Assembly: GCA_951812925.1 (NCBI GenBank)
Contig: OX638369.1
Location: 65,548,228-65,612,227 of the forward strand
Length of the DNA stretch: 64,000 bases
Direction of reading: 5' to 3'
Source: Calliopum simillimum
Taxonomy: Eukaryota > Arthropoda > Insecta > Diptera > Lauxaniidae
Below the pieces are notes generated by a model that saw only the letters and a program-made list of their open reading frames with translations, made no database searches and was not told the origin of the DNA. Shown here in pieces: positions 1 to 11,707 of the stretch. Each line of letters opens with the position of its first letter. Position 1 is the first letter of the stretch. A program made the position numbers and the translations under genes.

Positions 1-368
1 CCTACACACTGCGTGTAGGGTATAAAAAGATATGTAAGGCAGCAGCGTGACGTAATATCTTTAAGGAAAAAAAGGCGCGAAAAGGTAGTGAGCATATTAT
101 TCTTCACAAACCACTGGTCGGTAGAGATCAAACGTCGAAAATTTCCTTACGCTCAAAAAAGAGGGAAATGGCAAAATCTGCAAGCACTGAGAAAAATGCT
201 TGCTTGTTTTGCTATGTTTAAGCTTACGCTTGTTGCGCTGTATTGTAAAAAACTTGTGCATGGCTTATGTTATTTTGATCGAAGTTCCTTTATAAATCGA
301 CCCAAAATAAGTCAAAACAATTACACAAAATTTTTCGATATCTCACTACGTTTTCGAGAAGTCGATGT
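1..368. other. Intergenic, no gene recognised
   Basis: No recognisable gene. A 7-bp inverted repeat (1-7 with 13-19) is followed by a TATA-like run at 21-28. The 94-codon open frame here resembles no family I know. The stretch runs into the tandem repeats of the foldback-like element that follows. Confidence 0.3.
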
Positions 369-2580
369 TTAAAGTTTTAAGGAATCAAGTTCAGTTGGCA
401 ATTTTTTAGGTCCATAAAGTGCGCCATACTGGTGTGACGAATTTCGATGTTTTTTGGTTGGGAATTTCGAGCTATTTTCTAGCTTTTCAATAGTAATTTC
501 GAGCTCTCTGGGAAGTTTTCCCGTCTCCGGAAAAGCGGAAAAATTGTTTTGCATAGCTTAGTTTATTTTTTCAGTCAGACGAATCCGCGGGAACAGCAAG
601 CGATTAAATCTTTTAACGCAGGAATTTCGAGCTAGTTTCGAGCTAATTTTGAGCTAAAAGCAAAAAAAAAAACTCCTAATTTTCCCGCAAAATCTCAAAA
701 AAACTTTTTTTATGGCTAACTTTATTTTTTTCGGCCAGACGAAAAAGAGTAAGTAACGCAGAAATTTCGAGCTGACCTTGAATGAAGTGTTTTCCGGAAA
801 ACCTTAAATTTCCTCGGAAAATTTATTTTTTTCAGCCAGACAAACCCATGAGAATCTTTGGCGATCATATCATTTGACATACGAATTTCGAGCTCATCAA
901 AAACGAAAAGTGTTTTCCGGAAAACCCCAAACTTTCCCGGAAAATCCCAAAAAACCTTTTTTTATGGCGGTGCCATGACATAATTCCCACGAACATAATC
1001 CCCATTTCGTGAATGGGTGTTATGTCCTCAAAGATTTATTCATATTGTTTTTTGTTAGTTTTCTAATAAATATTGTTTACTTAGTCTGTAAGTTTAATTT
1101 CATAGACTGAATTAATTGAAATAAACAAGAAATGAAATAAACAAGAAATTATTGGATATATTATCGACTGATCCGAGGCCGAAGGCCGCCGCGAAGCCAG
1201 TGTTGGATTTTTGGGAGTTTTAAATTCTGAGCTGCGGCCGCAGGCCGACCACTTATCCCTACTCTAATGTAAAATTACTGTGGCTAGAAAACTAGGTGTT
1301 GAATATATTATAGGCTGATCCGCGGCTGAAGGCCGCACAGTGCTGTCACTCCATACAAAGGGACGGCATTTTCATAGTTTTGGTTCGATTTCAATAAGAT
1401 TTACCATTCTGATGCATATTTTACGTTGTTTTCAGAAATGCAATTAATATTCAAATGCAATGAATAGAAAAAAAGTTATTCAAATAAATAAAACCACGAA
1501 AGTTAACTGGAAAAAATGTTTGTGCATGCTTTTAGGCTGTAAAAAACCATATTAAAATTTTAATAGTTCAAAGTGTTTTTGACATATAAAAGTATGCTGT
1601 GGTGTAAATTTTATAAAATCATTGATTTTTACGTAAATACGGGATATTCAGATAAGTATTTAAAGTAAACGGGGAAAAACGGGGTTGTGAATTTTTCCTA
1701 TCTTAAAATATGGAATCTGTACTATCTGTACGTTTTAGAACAATGCCCGCAAGTCCCGTCTTTTTTTTTCCTGCTCTAAAGAAAATTAGCATTTTCCGGT
1801 TTTTAATATTTGAAAATTTTTTTTATATCTTTTAAAATAACTCTAATTTGGCTAAAAAAATTTGCATACAAAAAATATTAAAAATAAATGGGTATGTAGG
1901 CTTTTGTATGCATTTTATTTTATAACAATTGCTTTTGAGGTTTAAGAGCAGCAATAATTTTTAAAAAGCTCTGCGTAAGCAAATTTTCTTAAATGTTTTT
2001 TTTTGGAAAAAAAGTTCGACTTTAACAAGCTGTAACACTTACAAATCACACTAGTTTTCAATAATTTTCAGGGGATTTCTTAATTGGACTATTTGCTGTA
2101 GAATGGGATAAAAAAAATTTTAAATTTGAACAAAAATTTTTACGCAAATGCCTTCTATCGCAGCACTGTGTGCCGCCGCAAAGCCGGTATTGGATTTTTG
2201 GGAGTTTTAAATCCTGAGATATGGCTGTTGTCAATAACAAAATGAGGCGTAAGAAATATCGTTATGGGGATTATGTCCGAAAAACTTTCGGACAATTACG
2301 TGGGTTCGTCTGGCTAAAAAAATAAAGCAAGCCCCTAAAAAACTTTTTGCGATTTTCCGGTTTCCCAGAAAACACTTCATTCAAGGTCTTCCCGCGGATT
2401 CGTGTGGCTGAAAAAAATAAAGTTAGCCATAAAAAAAGTTTTTTGGGATTTGCCGGGAAAACTGGGAGTTTTCCGGAAAATGCTTTTAGCTCAAAATTAG
2501 CTCGTGGCTCCTTCCTTAAAAGATTTCATCGCTAACTCTTCCCGCGGATCCGTCTGGCTGAAAAAATAAACTAAGCTAAC
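369..2580. mobile_element. Foldback-like element with long, internally repeated inverted arms
   Basis: The left arm (about 430-985) and right arm (about 2280-2580) are inverted relative to each other. The end at 554-580 (TAGCTTAGTTTATTTTTTCA) matches the reverse complement of 2552-2578. Each arm consists of degenerate tandem units that share a stretch ending in CAGACGAA, a TTTTCCGG box and, in the left arm, repeated ATTTCGAGCT. The innermost arm sequences also pair, around the CCCACGAA / ATAATCCCCA motif near 985-1005 and 2262-2310. The middle has no coding capacity. Long inverted arms built of tandem units are typical of Foldback/Galileo-type elements. The left arm is longer than the right, so the outer left boundary is uncertain and I could not find a target-site duplication. 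Confidence 0.6.
1185..2219. repeat. Direct repeat pair inside the foldback-like element
   Basis: A GC-rich stretch of about 48 bp at 1185-1232 recurs in the same orientation at 2172-2219 with a few mismatches. Both copies contain GGATTTTTGGGAGTTTTAAA. Nearby GGCCGAAGGCCG-type blocks (about 1175-1200, 1240 and 1320) are further partial copies. These are the only GC-rich patches in the element's centre. Confidence 0.5.
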
Positions 2581-2583
2581 TAA

Positions 2584-2701
2584 CACAGCAAAACGTTTGA
2601 GGTTAAAGTATAAACTTTGGATTTGTATTCATTCCAATTTGGTTTGAATTTTACACACATCAATAGTTTGTTTATACTTTATCCTCAAACTTTTTGCTGT
2701 G
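2584..2701. mobile_element. 118-bp hairpin MITE
   Basis: The ends are inverted copies of about 32 bp starting CACAGCAAAACGTTTGAGG, with a short unpaired centre. TA lies close to both ends, so a TA target is possible but not proven. It has no coding capacity. Confidence 0.55.
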
Positions 2702-3829
2702 TAGAGTAACTTCGCGTAATGTTATATAGGCAGACTTGTTTTTTAAATTACACAAAATACGTATGCTCCTTTAACTCCTAGGAGGAGCATAGGGCCAACA
2801 AAATATACCCACTTATAAAAACTGTACTATATCTACGGTGACCATTCATCTGAAATTGAAAAACAGATCATCAAAAAAAAAAAAAAAAGGCATGCATTTT
2901 TACTACTTGAAAATAATTTATATTTATTTTTTATAATATTTCTTGTACCTAAATGTACATTAGTTTGCGCTAAATTTTCCCACGACCAACCGTCGTAGGA
3001 ACGTAATCTATGGAAAAATTTTCTAATTAACCATGGGCCTAAGGTCAATATCGGGCTCTCGCTTTTTAACGAGAAGTTTTTATACGAAATTTGAATCTAA
3101 AAAATAACTTCTTTAAAAAACACATTTTGTATCAAAAAAAAAAAAACGATTTTTAACATTTGTTATAAAACACCAAATAAAATGGTTCAAATTATAAAAT
3201 TACTGACTCTAATTTTTTATCTTTCTTCAAAAAAAAAAAACTATCAGACATGTTCTAAACTCCGATTTCGATCGAAGTCGAAATGCGATTCAATATTGAA
3301 AACCACATCGGATTTACGTTTCAGTAAATCGGATTGAAACCAGTATGTACCTAGTTTTATTCATTGAAATAAAATTCCGATTCCATTTTATATTTCGAAA
3401 CGCAGAGAACCTTAAAGATTGATTCCATTTCGACTACTATGAAAATCGGAATTAAGAACATGCGAGTATGTATTCAAAATGTCTTCAATATAAAAACAGA
3501 TTCAGAAAGTTGACAAAACCAATGACATTTATTTCATTTAAGGTGATACAATAGTGTTTTTTAAATTAAAAATTTATTGGTCAAATTTTCTTCGGCTTTT
3601 CCGTTAGACGCTAGGTCAAGTTTTTTCCACCCGAACAATTTTGCCCACCCTAATGTACATTTGATATCATTAGAGCAAATTATCATTAAAGTAAACAACT
3701 TCACAACTCTTTTTTCTTTTCAAATTAAGTGTTTGAGTGCAATATTTATATATACGTATGCAATCATATTTTGATTTTGGTTTTTTTTTTTAATATTTGA
3801 ATTTTTGGTGGAAATCACTCCACATGACA
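2702..3829. other. Intergenic, degenerate repeats only
   Basis: No gene recognised. The stretch at about 3630-3660 (CCCGAACAATTTTG followed by CCTAATGTACAT) resembles the right end of the hairpin element at 16911-17632, which suggests an old copy. Poly-A and poly-T runs are frequent. Confidence 0.3.
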
Positions 3830-3925
3830 ATTTTGCGAAATACAGAACACCTTCTAAAATACAGAACATTTATATGCTTAAAAAATTAAACAGAACAGAG
3901 GCCTCAAATACAGAACTGTTCTGTA

Positions 3926-5229
3926 AAGGGTGTTTTTTTTAGAGGTTTGTTTTTCGAATAGAGATAAAACTGGCATTTTGTGGTCAAATCTGGCAATTCT
4001 AATGTCATTTATGTTCAGTTTGGTTTGCCATTTCATCATGAACAGGTTGACACAAGAATAACGCTTGCAAATCGTGCAAATTTATTTCGAAAATAATGGT
4101 TCAGTTCGCGAAGTTTACCGCAAGCTCCGTCCATTTTATGGTCGACATAATCGTCCATCAGAGCAATTAATTCGGTTAACCATGGATCGTTTTCGCACTA
4201 CGTTTACTCTATGTGATAATACGCATCCGCAGAGACGTCGAACAGTGCGCACCGAAGAAACAATTGCCGCTGTAGAGCAAAATGTTGAAGAGGACCCGAA
4301 TGAATCGATTCGCCACCGTGCACAGCAATTGGAGCTTTGTCCATCAACTTTATGGAAGATTTTGCGCAAAGATCTTGGCTTGCGACCTTACAAGATCCAG
4401 CTTGTGCAAGAATTAAAGCCGCGAGACCATGCAATGCGTCGTGATTTTGGTGTATGGGCCGAAAATGAGATTGATCTCGATGCTGATTTTCATCGCAAAA
4501 TTTTGTTCAGTGATGAGGCTCATTTTTGGTTGAATGGCTACGTCAACAAGCAAAATTGCCGCATTTCGAGTGAAGAGAATCCACATGAGACCCTTGAGAC
4601 GCCATTACATCCACAAAAACTGACTGTTTGGTGTGCTCTATGGGCTGGTGGAGTCATTGGGCCATACTTCTTCCGAAATAATGCTGGAGAGTCAGTTACC
4701 GTTAATGGAGACCGGTATAGAGCCATGATAACCGACTATTTTGTTGCCGAATTGGATGGCATGAATGTGGATGAAATGTGGTTCCAACAAGACGGCGCTA
4801 CATGCCACACAGCGCACGTTACAATCGATTTATTGAAGGAAACATTCGATGAGCGCATAATTTCGCGGAATGGACCTGTCAATTGGCCACCAAGATCGTG
4901 TGATTTGACACCATTGGATTATTTTCTTTGAGGATATGTGAAGTCGCTCGTCTACGCCAACAAACCAGAAACGTTAGGGGACTTGGAAGCCAACATTCGT
5001 GGCGTTATTGCCGACATACGACTCCATATGCTCGAAAAAGTGGTTGAAAATTTGACCTGTAGAATTGGCTTTATTCGAGCCAGCCGCGGTGGCCACATGC
5101 CCGAAATCATATTTAAACATTAATGGCATAAAATTATCCTTCCAATAAAGCCAAATTGATGGACATTAAAACGATTTTCTTGTGTTTTATTTCAATTCGA
5201 AGTTCTATACCTCTAAAAAAAACACCCTT
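3926..5229 (+). mobile_element. Rosa-type (DD41D) mariner element, full length
   Basis: A 1304-bp element with perfect 21-bp terminal inverted repeats that begin AAGGGTGTTTTTTTTAGAGG. It is flanked on both sides by TA (3924-3925 and 5230-5231), the target duplication of the Tc1/mariner superfamily. It contains one transposase frame covering most of the interior. In the transposase the second and third catalytic acidic residues are 41 residues apart, the signature of the DD41D group first described from Ceratitis rosa and other tephritid flies. The TIRs are perfect while the gene carries only nonsense changes, so the insertion is fairly young but inactive. Confidence 0.9.
4038..5123 (+). pseudogene. 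DD41D mariner transposase, broken by two nonsense codons
   Basis: The reading frame starts at the ATG at 4038 and ends at the TAA at 5121-5123, about 361 codons, which is normal for a mariner transposase. The N-terminal half is a helix-turn-helix DNA-binding region (roughly residues 1-120). The catalytic domain shows FSDEAHFW (first Asp), WFQQDGATCHT (second Asp) and LTPLDYFL (third Asp), with 41 residues between the last two Asps. Two in-frame stops break it: TAA at 4059-4061, the eighth codon, and TGA at 4929-4931, straight after DYFL, where relatives have Trp. Both fit single transitions (C to T and G to A). No frameshift is visible. It cannot make full-length protein, though its TIRs could still be recognised by enzyme from another copy. 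Confidence 0.9.
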
Positions 5230-5256
5230 TATAATACAGTACGGTTGGTCATTGTA

Positions 5257-6454
5257 ACTATATCGCATATAAAAATTTTGGACAAACAAATTGCATTTTT
5301 GACAAAAAGGACCATCATGTCGTAAACTTGGTTTAGTTGTGGCGCTTTTACTTCAGGTTAGGAGTGATAAATATTGGTAAAATCACTTGTTCAAAGCTTT
5401 AACTCGTTTTTCTTAAAAACTATGGCATTTAAGTATATAAAAATGCTGAACCAACAAATTGCAGATAAGGTTTGGGCCAAAAGACAATCGTACCAAACAT
5501 TTTGCATTGCAAATGGAGTTTCAAATGTATTCGGTGCCAGAAGTGCAATATATCATGTTCCCCGAATTTCAGTTTTAAAGGAATCGGGTTATTTTAGAAA
5601 AACGCACTTGAGCAAATAAAAAATTGAATTGATTTAGGTATAGGTATATTCACCTACTAATTCACTTAAGCTAGATCCTAACATAAAGCACACAAATAAA
5701 GTTTTGTTACACCGATAAATCGATTTTTCCAAAATGAAAGCAAAAACATCAAAGGCGGGGGACGTCCGTTTTTCTGGTACTGTTGTGTTGACGACAAAAT
5801 AATTGTCGAGAGTTGTTTATTTAAGGATATATGTTGGTATATCTCATTACTCGATCACAATACCCGAAGTTACTCCACTAGTCTTATTAGTGCAATCATC
5901 TGCTGGAAATCGTTGGCACAATCGTGATGTAAAAGTTTTTACTACCACGACAACAACGAGCTTTTGATCAGCCACAAACAACACACTTGGAAATTTTATC
6001 AAAAATAAAGGTGTTGGTTTTTTCTGGGATGATTTTTTAGCTATTTAACGACAAGAACAATAGAAATGCAAAAACATAATTCAAATATAATTTAATTTTG
6101 ATGGTTACCTTTTGGAAGCGATTACTCAAAAATATTAGAGAATTGTTCGTCATCGTTATTTTAATAAATTATACTTTCACTAAAAACTTTTTTGCCAAAT
6201 TTATTCCAGTTTTATATTAAAATGCACTTCACGTTACACTTTACTTGAAGCTCTAAACAAGACATATCCATCGTTACGTTTTTGAGTTGTTGAAATCATC
6301 TAAAATTCACACATTTATTTTCTTGACTGAAATATTTAATAATAAAAAATAAATCAAAACAATGTAAAGTCAAATTACTGAATAGAAATGACAATTTAAC
6401 GTAGAAATTATTATTATTAAATCAAGTGAATCAATGATTGCTAAAACCCCACAT
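5257..6454. other. Intergenic, no gene recognised
   Basis: AT-rich sequence with no frame of known family. The 81-codon frame at 5374-5619 shows no recognisable domain. Confidence 0.3.
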
Positions 6455-7785
6455 GTTTCATACATTTGTGACATTCCTCATATGAGCCGTTCAAAATGAC
6501 AATGGGGCAAGTCCATTTTTAAAAAAAATTGAGATAATGATATTTCAGATAATACTAAATATGATCTTTTTATCTGTAAAAAAAATTTGGTCAGAAAAGT
6601 TCAGATACCCGATATATATGATATGGAAGTTTTTGCTATTAACGTTTTTATAAATTTGTTAATTTTGAAAGTGGTGCAAGTCCATATTATAGTAGAGAAA
6701 CGTTAGCATTTTATTTCGAAGTCAGGCAAAACTGCTCCGATTTTGATAATCTTGTTCTTAAAATGTGCAGAAATAAAAAAAGTTTGACCTCCATAATTTA
6801 AAAATGTGTGATCTTGTGTATATACTATATAAAAAAGAGTTACATTTGTTCCTTGTAGACTCAGAGACTAGCAGACCGATTTTAATGAAACTTTCACAAT
6901 AACTTAGTGTTAGAAAATGCTTCATCAAAGGCTAAAAAAGTGAGCAGTAACACGCCCCCAAAAAACTAATTCCTCATATCTCCGAAACTACTTGACGCTG
7001 ATAGCTGAAATACATATGAAAAAAGTACCATGGCAAATAATGACACGCGTTTAAAAAAAAGTCATATTCCTCTAAAAAAATTTTGACACTGATGGATGAG
7101 TTTTAGAAAATACGTAAAGATAAAGTAACACCGGGACACAATAAGCCAATTTTTAGAACAGCATAAGTCAGATATTCCTGTTTGAAATTTATCTACCAAA
7201 TATTATATTTTGCGATATATGACGAGTTGACGTAGTTCAGAAAAGGAGGGGGACACGTATCTGATTAAATCCGTTTTCCAACCAGCTTATTTTACGCATA
7301 ATTGGAGCGTTCCTACCAAATTTCATCAAAATTCATTTCAAAGTGTCTATTTGTGAAAAAGTAAGGGTGGCACTTATTCGATTTTGACCATTTTTTAACA
7401 GTGTATCAAGTTCGGCATTTCCTACTACATTTTACATTGTAACGACAAAATGTGTGGCGCAGTCTCAAAATTTTACTTCAAGCGTGGCCAAAAAAATTAA
7501 CTTCAAAAAGTCTGATACAACTGAAATATTATCCCTTCATAATAAACGATTACAAAAATTTGTTAATTTTGAAAGTGAGGCAAGTCCATTTGGTGAAATG
7601 GAACCTTTATTTCTTGCTATTGGATAATAAACTAACATTATTTAGCAACACGTAATCCAAAAAAAAATGTCCATTAATGCTTACCAATATTTTTAAATTA
7701 ACTAAAATGCCAACCTTTAAGTATCTCGGAATAACAAAAAGTGGAGTTGCACCATTGTCATTTTTAACGGCTCATATATGTATCC
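6455..7785. repeat. Diverged inverted-repeat element
   Basis: The left end (about 6460-6512, with ATGAGCCGTT and AAAATGACAATGG) pairs as an inverted repeat with about 7736-7785. A separate direct repeat, AAATTTGTTAATTTTGAAAG followed by a CAAGTCCAT box, occurs at about 6650-6685 and 7556-7590. Arms are roughly 85% alike by eye. The interior is non-coding, so this is an old non-autonomous element or hairpin repeat. Confidence 0.4.
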
Positions 7786-8059
7786 ATAACTTTTTTTTTC
7801 AAGGGAGGTTAAAAAATATCTTACGTATGATGCACAATCAAATGCAGCGCATACATTCAAAAATTTTAATCAACAGAATACTGGCAACGAAGATTTCGTG
7901 CTTATGTTTTTCCGACGCTGTATGTGTGTACTTATGTTTGGATGTGGCTAAACTTTTCTCGAAAACGACTGCAGAGATGGCGGAGGCGTGGCACAGCCCA
8001 AAATTTTAAATTTTGATCTGGTCATTCTCGCAAACCACTAAAGGTATTTTAATGAAATT

Positions 8060-9120
8060 TGTTAAACGAGTACTGCTTACACTTATGCAACAGCCGAATC
8101 TCCCAGTGAATGCCACTATCCATTTCATATGTAAAATGGGCTGCTGATTCCGAAAATAGCATTATTTTTTTTTTCGTGTCGTTTTCGAGATATCGGTCAT
8201 TTTCGGTTTTCGGACCAAAAAAAAAAGATAGTTCCATTTAAATACAAATATCTCAAGAACTAATGTTTGTATTCAAATGTATTATATGTCATATTAAAGG
8301 TAATTAAATTACCTACAAATGATATTCAAATCACTTTTTGGTTGGTTTGTTAGTTTCGGCGAAATAAATTGATTTCTAAAAAAAACATTTTTTTTTTTTC
8401 GAAAAAATTAACAAAAAATCAAAATCAACTGCAGATTTATACAAGAAGAAATAACTTTTTCATAATTTTTTTTTTTTTTTGTATCGTAGGCTATATATTT
8501 GTGAAGAAAATAAAATACCATTTAAAAAATCTATGGAAAAATGCAAAAGTTGTATACAATTCATTGAAAAGTTACCAAAATGCGTTTTCCCCTATTTTTT
8601 TCGTTTTTTTGTAATAAACGGTTCAATAATTAAAACTTTTTGTAAAACACATGAGAAAATCCAAAAAATTCTTAAAGTAGGCGTTAATAAAAATACCCGT
8701 GTCTCGTCGTTTTTCTCCAGCACGTCAGATTTTTTTTAATCGATTTTTGAACTTTTTTTATCCACTGTACATGAAAAATACAAAAATAACGGATTCTTGT
8801 GTTAAATCGATGAATTTAACTATATGATCCTTACATTTGAGGTGTATTATGTGTTCAGTAAACTTATGCAGGATATTACGAGGAATTTTTTTGTAGACAA
8901 TTTTAACCCTCTAAGACCCCCACATGTGGGTCATTTTGACCTAAATGTGGGGGGGTCAAAATGACCCACTTGTAAGAGGGTTAAAATTTTCTATCTTTTC
9001 CGAAAACAGAAAATGACCGATATCTCGAAAACGACACAAAATAAAAAAAATGCGATTTTCGGAATCAGCAGGCCATTGGGGAAAAAATTTTTACTCATTT
9101 GTTGCATAGTGTTATTAATG
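8060..9120. repeat. Palindromic repeat, about 1 kb
   Basis: The arm at about 8060-8225 (GCAACAG, a GCTGCTGATTCCGAAAAT box, TTTTCGAGATATCGGTCATT) pairs with about 8998-9120. The family recurs inverted at 50939-51780, where the Penelope-like element abuts it. The interior contains a TTAA-bounded hairpin (8903-8984). The ORFs here are low-complexity and not convincing genes. Confidence 0.55.
8903..8984. mobile_element. Tiny TTAA-bounded hairpin, piggyBac-like MITE
   Basis: An 82-bp near-perfect hairpin bounded by TTAA at 8903-8906 and 8981-8984, with inner ends CCCTCT and AGAGGG and a stem containing GTGGGTCATTTTGACC. A TTAA target followed by CCCT is characteristic of piggyBac elements. The same TTAACCCTCT end is present, inverted, at 50939-50948 in the other copy of the host repeat. 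Confidence 0.5.
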
Positions 9121-9714
9121 CCTTGTTACAGACGAAAAGTGGGCGGCAACGAAGTAGTGCTGCGCCCACTTTTTAGCCATTCAAAATTTTGATTCAATAT
9201 TACTCAAAAACGACTCAAACATTTTCGATGAAAATTTAGGAGATGTTACCCCTGAAAACAAGGATTTATTTGTAATATGTCGTTATATGGGAACCTCCCA
9301 TACAAGTAAAAAACGTTAGATGTTATATCTCGCAAATGGTACAAGGTATAAGGTTCGTATAACAAAAATTTATATTTGCAAGTGGCTTTAGTTATTAGAC
9401 GAGTTTTAAATTTTCGATTATTTTCGAAATTGTCTTTTATTTGCTTAATTAATTTTCATTAATAAATAGTTAACATTAATTTAATATAAGGAATGAAAAT
9501 ATGGTAAGCTAACTTTTATATAAAAACACTTATCTACGTCTGAAGTTTCTTCTGTCGTTGGCTCCGCTGTTCGTTGCGCTGCTATTCGTTGCTCTGCTTG
9601 CTAGCTGTCGGGGCAACACTTGGTTTCATTTACGTTGCTATCCGGGGAACTCTGACTTTTCATTCATTTATTTACTGCCTTCACACAGGTATTGACAGTG
9701 AGTTCTTTCTTATA
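9121..9714. other. Intergenic, no gene recognised
   Basis: AT-rich repeat-derived sequence. Around 9155-9195 the phrase CGCCCACTTTTTAGCCATT resembles the arms of the 31945-34775 palindrome. No coding sequence supported. Confidence 0.3.
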
Positions 9715-10433
9715 CGAGGGGTACTATTTATATTTCCGGAACTAGCAACACTAGTGTCAATAGCTAATGTTTGGCAACACCATAATAAAGTTTTACATAA
9801 ACGTAGTATAAACGTACTCACAAAGTTTTAGTGCTATTTGTTTTGTTTACAGTGAGTTAAGAAAATCAATTTGGCCAAAAAATGGAAATGTCAAGAGAAG
9901 GTCTTCGTTGGATTATTTTTCACAACTTTCGACGTGTATTATCTCAACAAGAATGCGTCGATGAGCTCCGTTCTTTGTATTACGATAAAGCACCATCAAA
10001 AACCACAGTATATTGCTGGTAAAGTGAATTCAATCATTGTCGTAGTTCGGTCGCCGACGAATTCTATGAAGGTCGTCCAAAATCGATTGTTGTGCCACAA
10101 AACATCGATGCAGTACATGAACTGATAATGCAAGATCGTCATGTGACATATTGTAAGATAGAGGCATTTTTGGACATAAGTTCCACTTCAATAAATTCGA
10201 TTTTGCAGGAACACTTAGTTACAAAAAAAAATTTGTTCTCGTTGCATACCCCATAATTTATCAAAAAAAAGGCTCGCCAAATTGATTTTCTTCACTCACT
10301 GTAAACAAAACATATAGCACTTGTACATTAAAACGTTGTGAGTACGTTTATGCTAAAAAATTTCATGGTGTTGCCAGATTTTAGCTATTGACATTAGTGT
10401 TGACAGTTCCCAAAATATAAATAGTACCCTATG
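9715..10433 (+). mobile_element. Internally deleted mariner with long inverted ends
   Basis: A 719-bp element flanked by TA (9713-9714 and 10434-10435). The ends are inverted over about 165 bp with scattered mismatches and share GGGTACTATTTATATTT near each terminus and GTGAGTACGTTTAT further in. The interior encodes only the N-terminal part of a mariner transposase; the catalytic half has been lost by internal deletion. This is a non-autonomous derivative. Confidence 0.75.
9882..10304 (+). pseudogene. Mariner transposase N-terminal fragment
   Basis: A single frame from the ATG at 9882 to the TAA at 10302-10304 contains the paired helix-turn-helix region of a mariner transposase: GLRWIIFHNFRR, LSQQECVDEL and, after the first stop, EGRPKSIVVPQNIDAV, DRHVTY and ISSTSINSILQEHL. 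It is interrupted by TAA at 10020-10022 (straight after a Trp, where relatives have Tyr) and TAA at 10254-10256. Mariner transposases are about 340-350 residues; here the frame stops after about 140 codons and no catalytic Asp motif follows. It resembles the mariner type common in flies and bees, but I cannot fix the subfamily. Confidence 0.8.
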
Positions 10434-10435
10434 TA

Positions 10436-10849
10436 CATATGAAATTTTAAAAAATATTACATTTTTAAGTGTTATTGAATAGTGTAAACTACATTTATTT
10501 GCTTAAATTTAAAGAAAAAATACAAAATTCTGAGATACAATAATTTAACGAAAATTTTTAAAACTTCAATAGATGGCAAATATCCAATCAAATACTTTTT
10601 TTTAAATAAAATAAATAAATATGGAATTTTGATCTGTACAACTTGTTAAAAAATGTTGGTTACGAATAGCAGGTTACCTAAAAACACATCATTTGTTACC
10701 AATAGAGGCACACACACTGCTCCTGAAGCATCATTAAGTTCATCTAAAATGGCAACGTATACTGAATGTCTCCGAGTGTTTGTAATGTTATTCTGATGGA
10801 ATATCATTTTGAATCAAAATCGTAGCTGATTTCTTTTTGAAAATATCTC
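10436..10849. other. Intergenic, no gene recognised
   Basis: AT-rich, no coding support. It ends at a 60-bp block that is inverted at 17730-17789. Confidence 0.3.
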
Positions 10850-10909
10850 GATTTTTGCATTTTTAGGTGGTAAAACCAACTTAAACATTAGAGAACGCAG
10901 CAAACTCAA
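10850..10909 (+). repeat. 60-bp block, inverted copy at 17730-17789
   Basis: Matches the reverse complement of 17730-17789 at 59 of 60 positions by direct reading. It begins GATTTTTGCATTTTTAGGTG. Flanking sequences on either side do not match. The near identity is striking amid otherwise decayed repeats; see the partner entry. Confidence 0.7.
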
Positions 10910-11078
10910 TTATATAAGTGATTATTATTCGTATATACCCAGTTGGGCCAGTCTACAAGAAATCATCAATGACGGGTGCACGAGCATATGAAATCATTGA
11001 TGACGAATGCGTATTTTTGTATGGCAGACGTTAACGAAATTTCTATACAAGTGTCCCATATTTCATCAACGACTCAAA

Positions 11079-11232
11079 GAGCGACAGTTTCCCTTACGAT
11101 GTCATTGATGACATTCAGGGCGACAATTTTTACATATTTTCGTTGATGACATTAAGAGCGATAGTTTCCCTTACGATGTCGTTGATGACATAAAGGGCGA
11201 CAAATTTTACATACTTTCATCGACGAAAACAT
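11079..11232 (+). repeat. Two-unit 77-bp tandem repeat
   Basis: Two adjacent units of about 77 bp, each starting GAGCGA(C/T)AGTTTCCCTTAC and containing GTTGATGACAT boxes. A third, partial ATCAACGA/CATTGATGA pattern lies upstream at about 10960-11078. Non-coding. Confidence 0.6.
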
Positions 11233-11707
11233 CAGTGACTTTGTCCAAATGTTTTGATTAATGACAACTTTGTGTAAAATTTTGGAAGTATTCATGTCAT
11301 CGAATCAAATCCATTTGAAGATGCTGACTAAAATCCTAATTTCCTCATGGTGAATAAATAGTATATTGAAACGGTGAAGGAGGGTTTACGATGTGAATTA
11401 CCACTAACGAAGATTGATTGCTTTGTTTCCCTTTGACCTCGATAAATCCTCTTCGTCATTTTAATATACTACCTCCAGAGTTCAAATGTATGTATGCGTT
11501 TATTCACGAAATTAGGATTTACCTTCAAACTTATTTAATTCGATGACCGATGATTTCAAAATCCAAATATTGAAAATAGCCGCCGATAAATCGACAATTA
11601 AAACGCCAACGGGAATAAGGGTTTTAGCAACATATAATTTTTAATCTATACTAATATTATAAATTCGAAAGTAACTCTGTTTGTTTGTTACCTTTTCACG
11701 CCTAAAC

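Larger units (their letters stand above)
3830..5256. mobile_element. Decayed hAT-like element split by a mariner
   Basis: The sequence just right of the mariner (about 5232-5256) reads, in reverse complement, AATGACCAACCGTACTGTAT. This closely matches the terminus of the intact hAT element at 20484 (GGTGACCAACCGTCCTGTAT). The left flank (about 3838-3925) has several AATACAGAAC motifs, which match the subterminal sequence of that element. The left terminus cannot be placed, so this is probably an old copy that later received the mariner. Confidence 0.45.

Noticed and set aside
21..28. TATA box of a promoter at the window start
   Set aside because: No gene follows at a sensible distance, and AT-rich DNA gives many such matches.
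11079..11232. CRISPR-like array
   Set aside because: Only two 77-bp units without spacer structure, in a eukaryotic genome.
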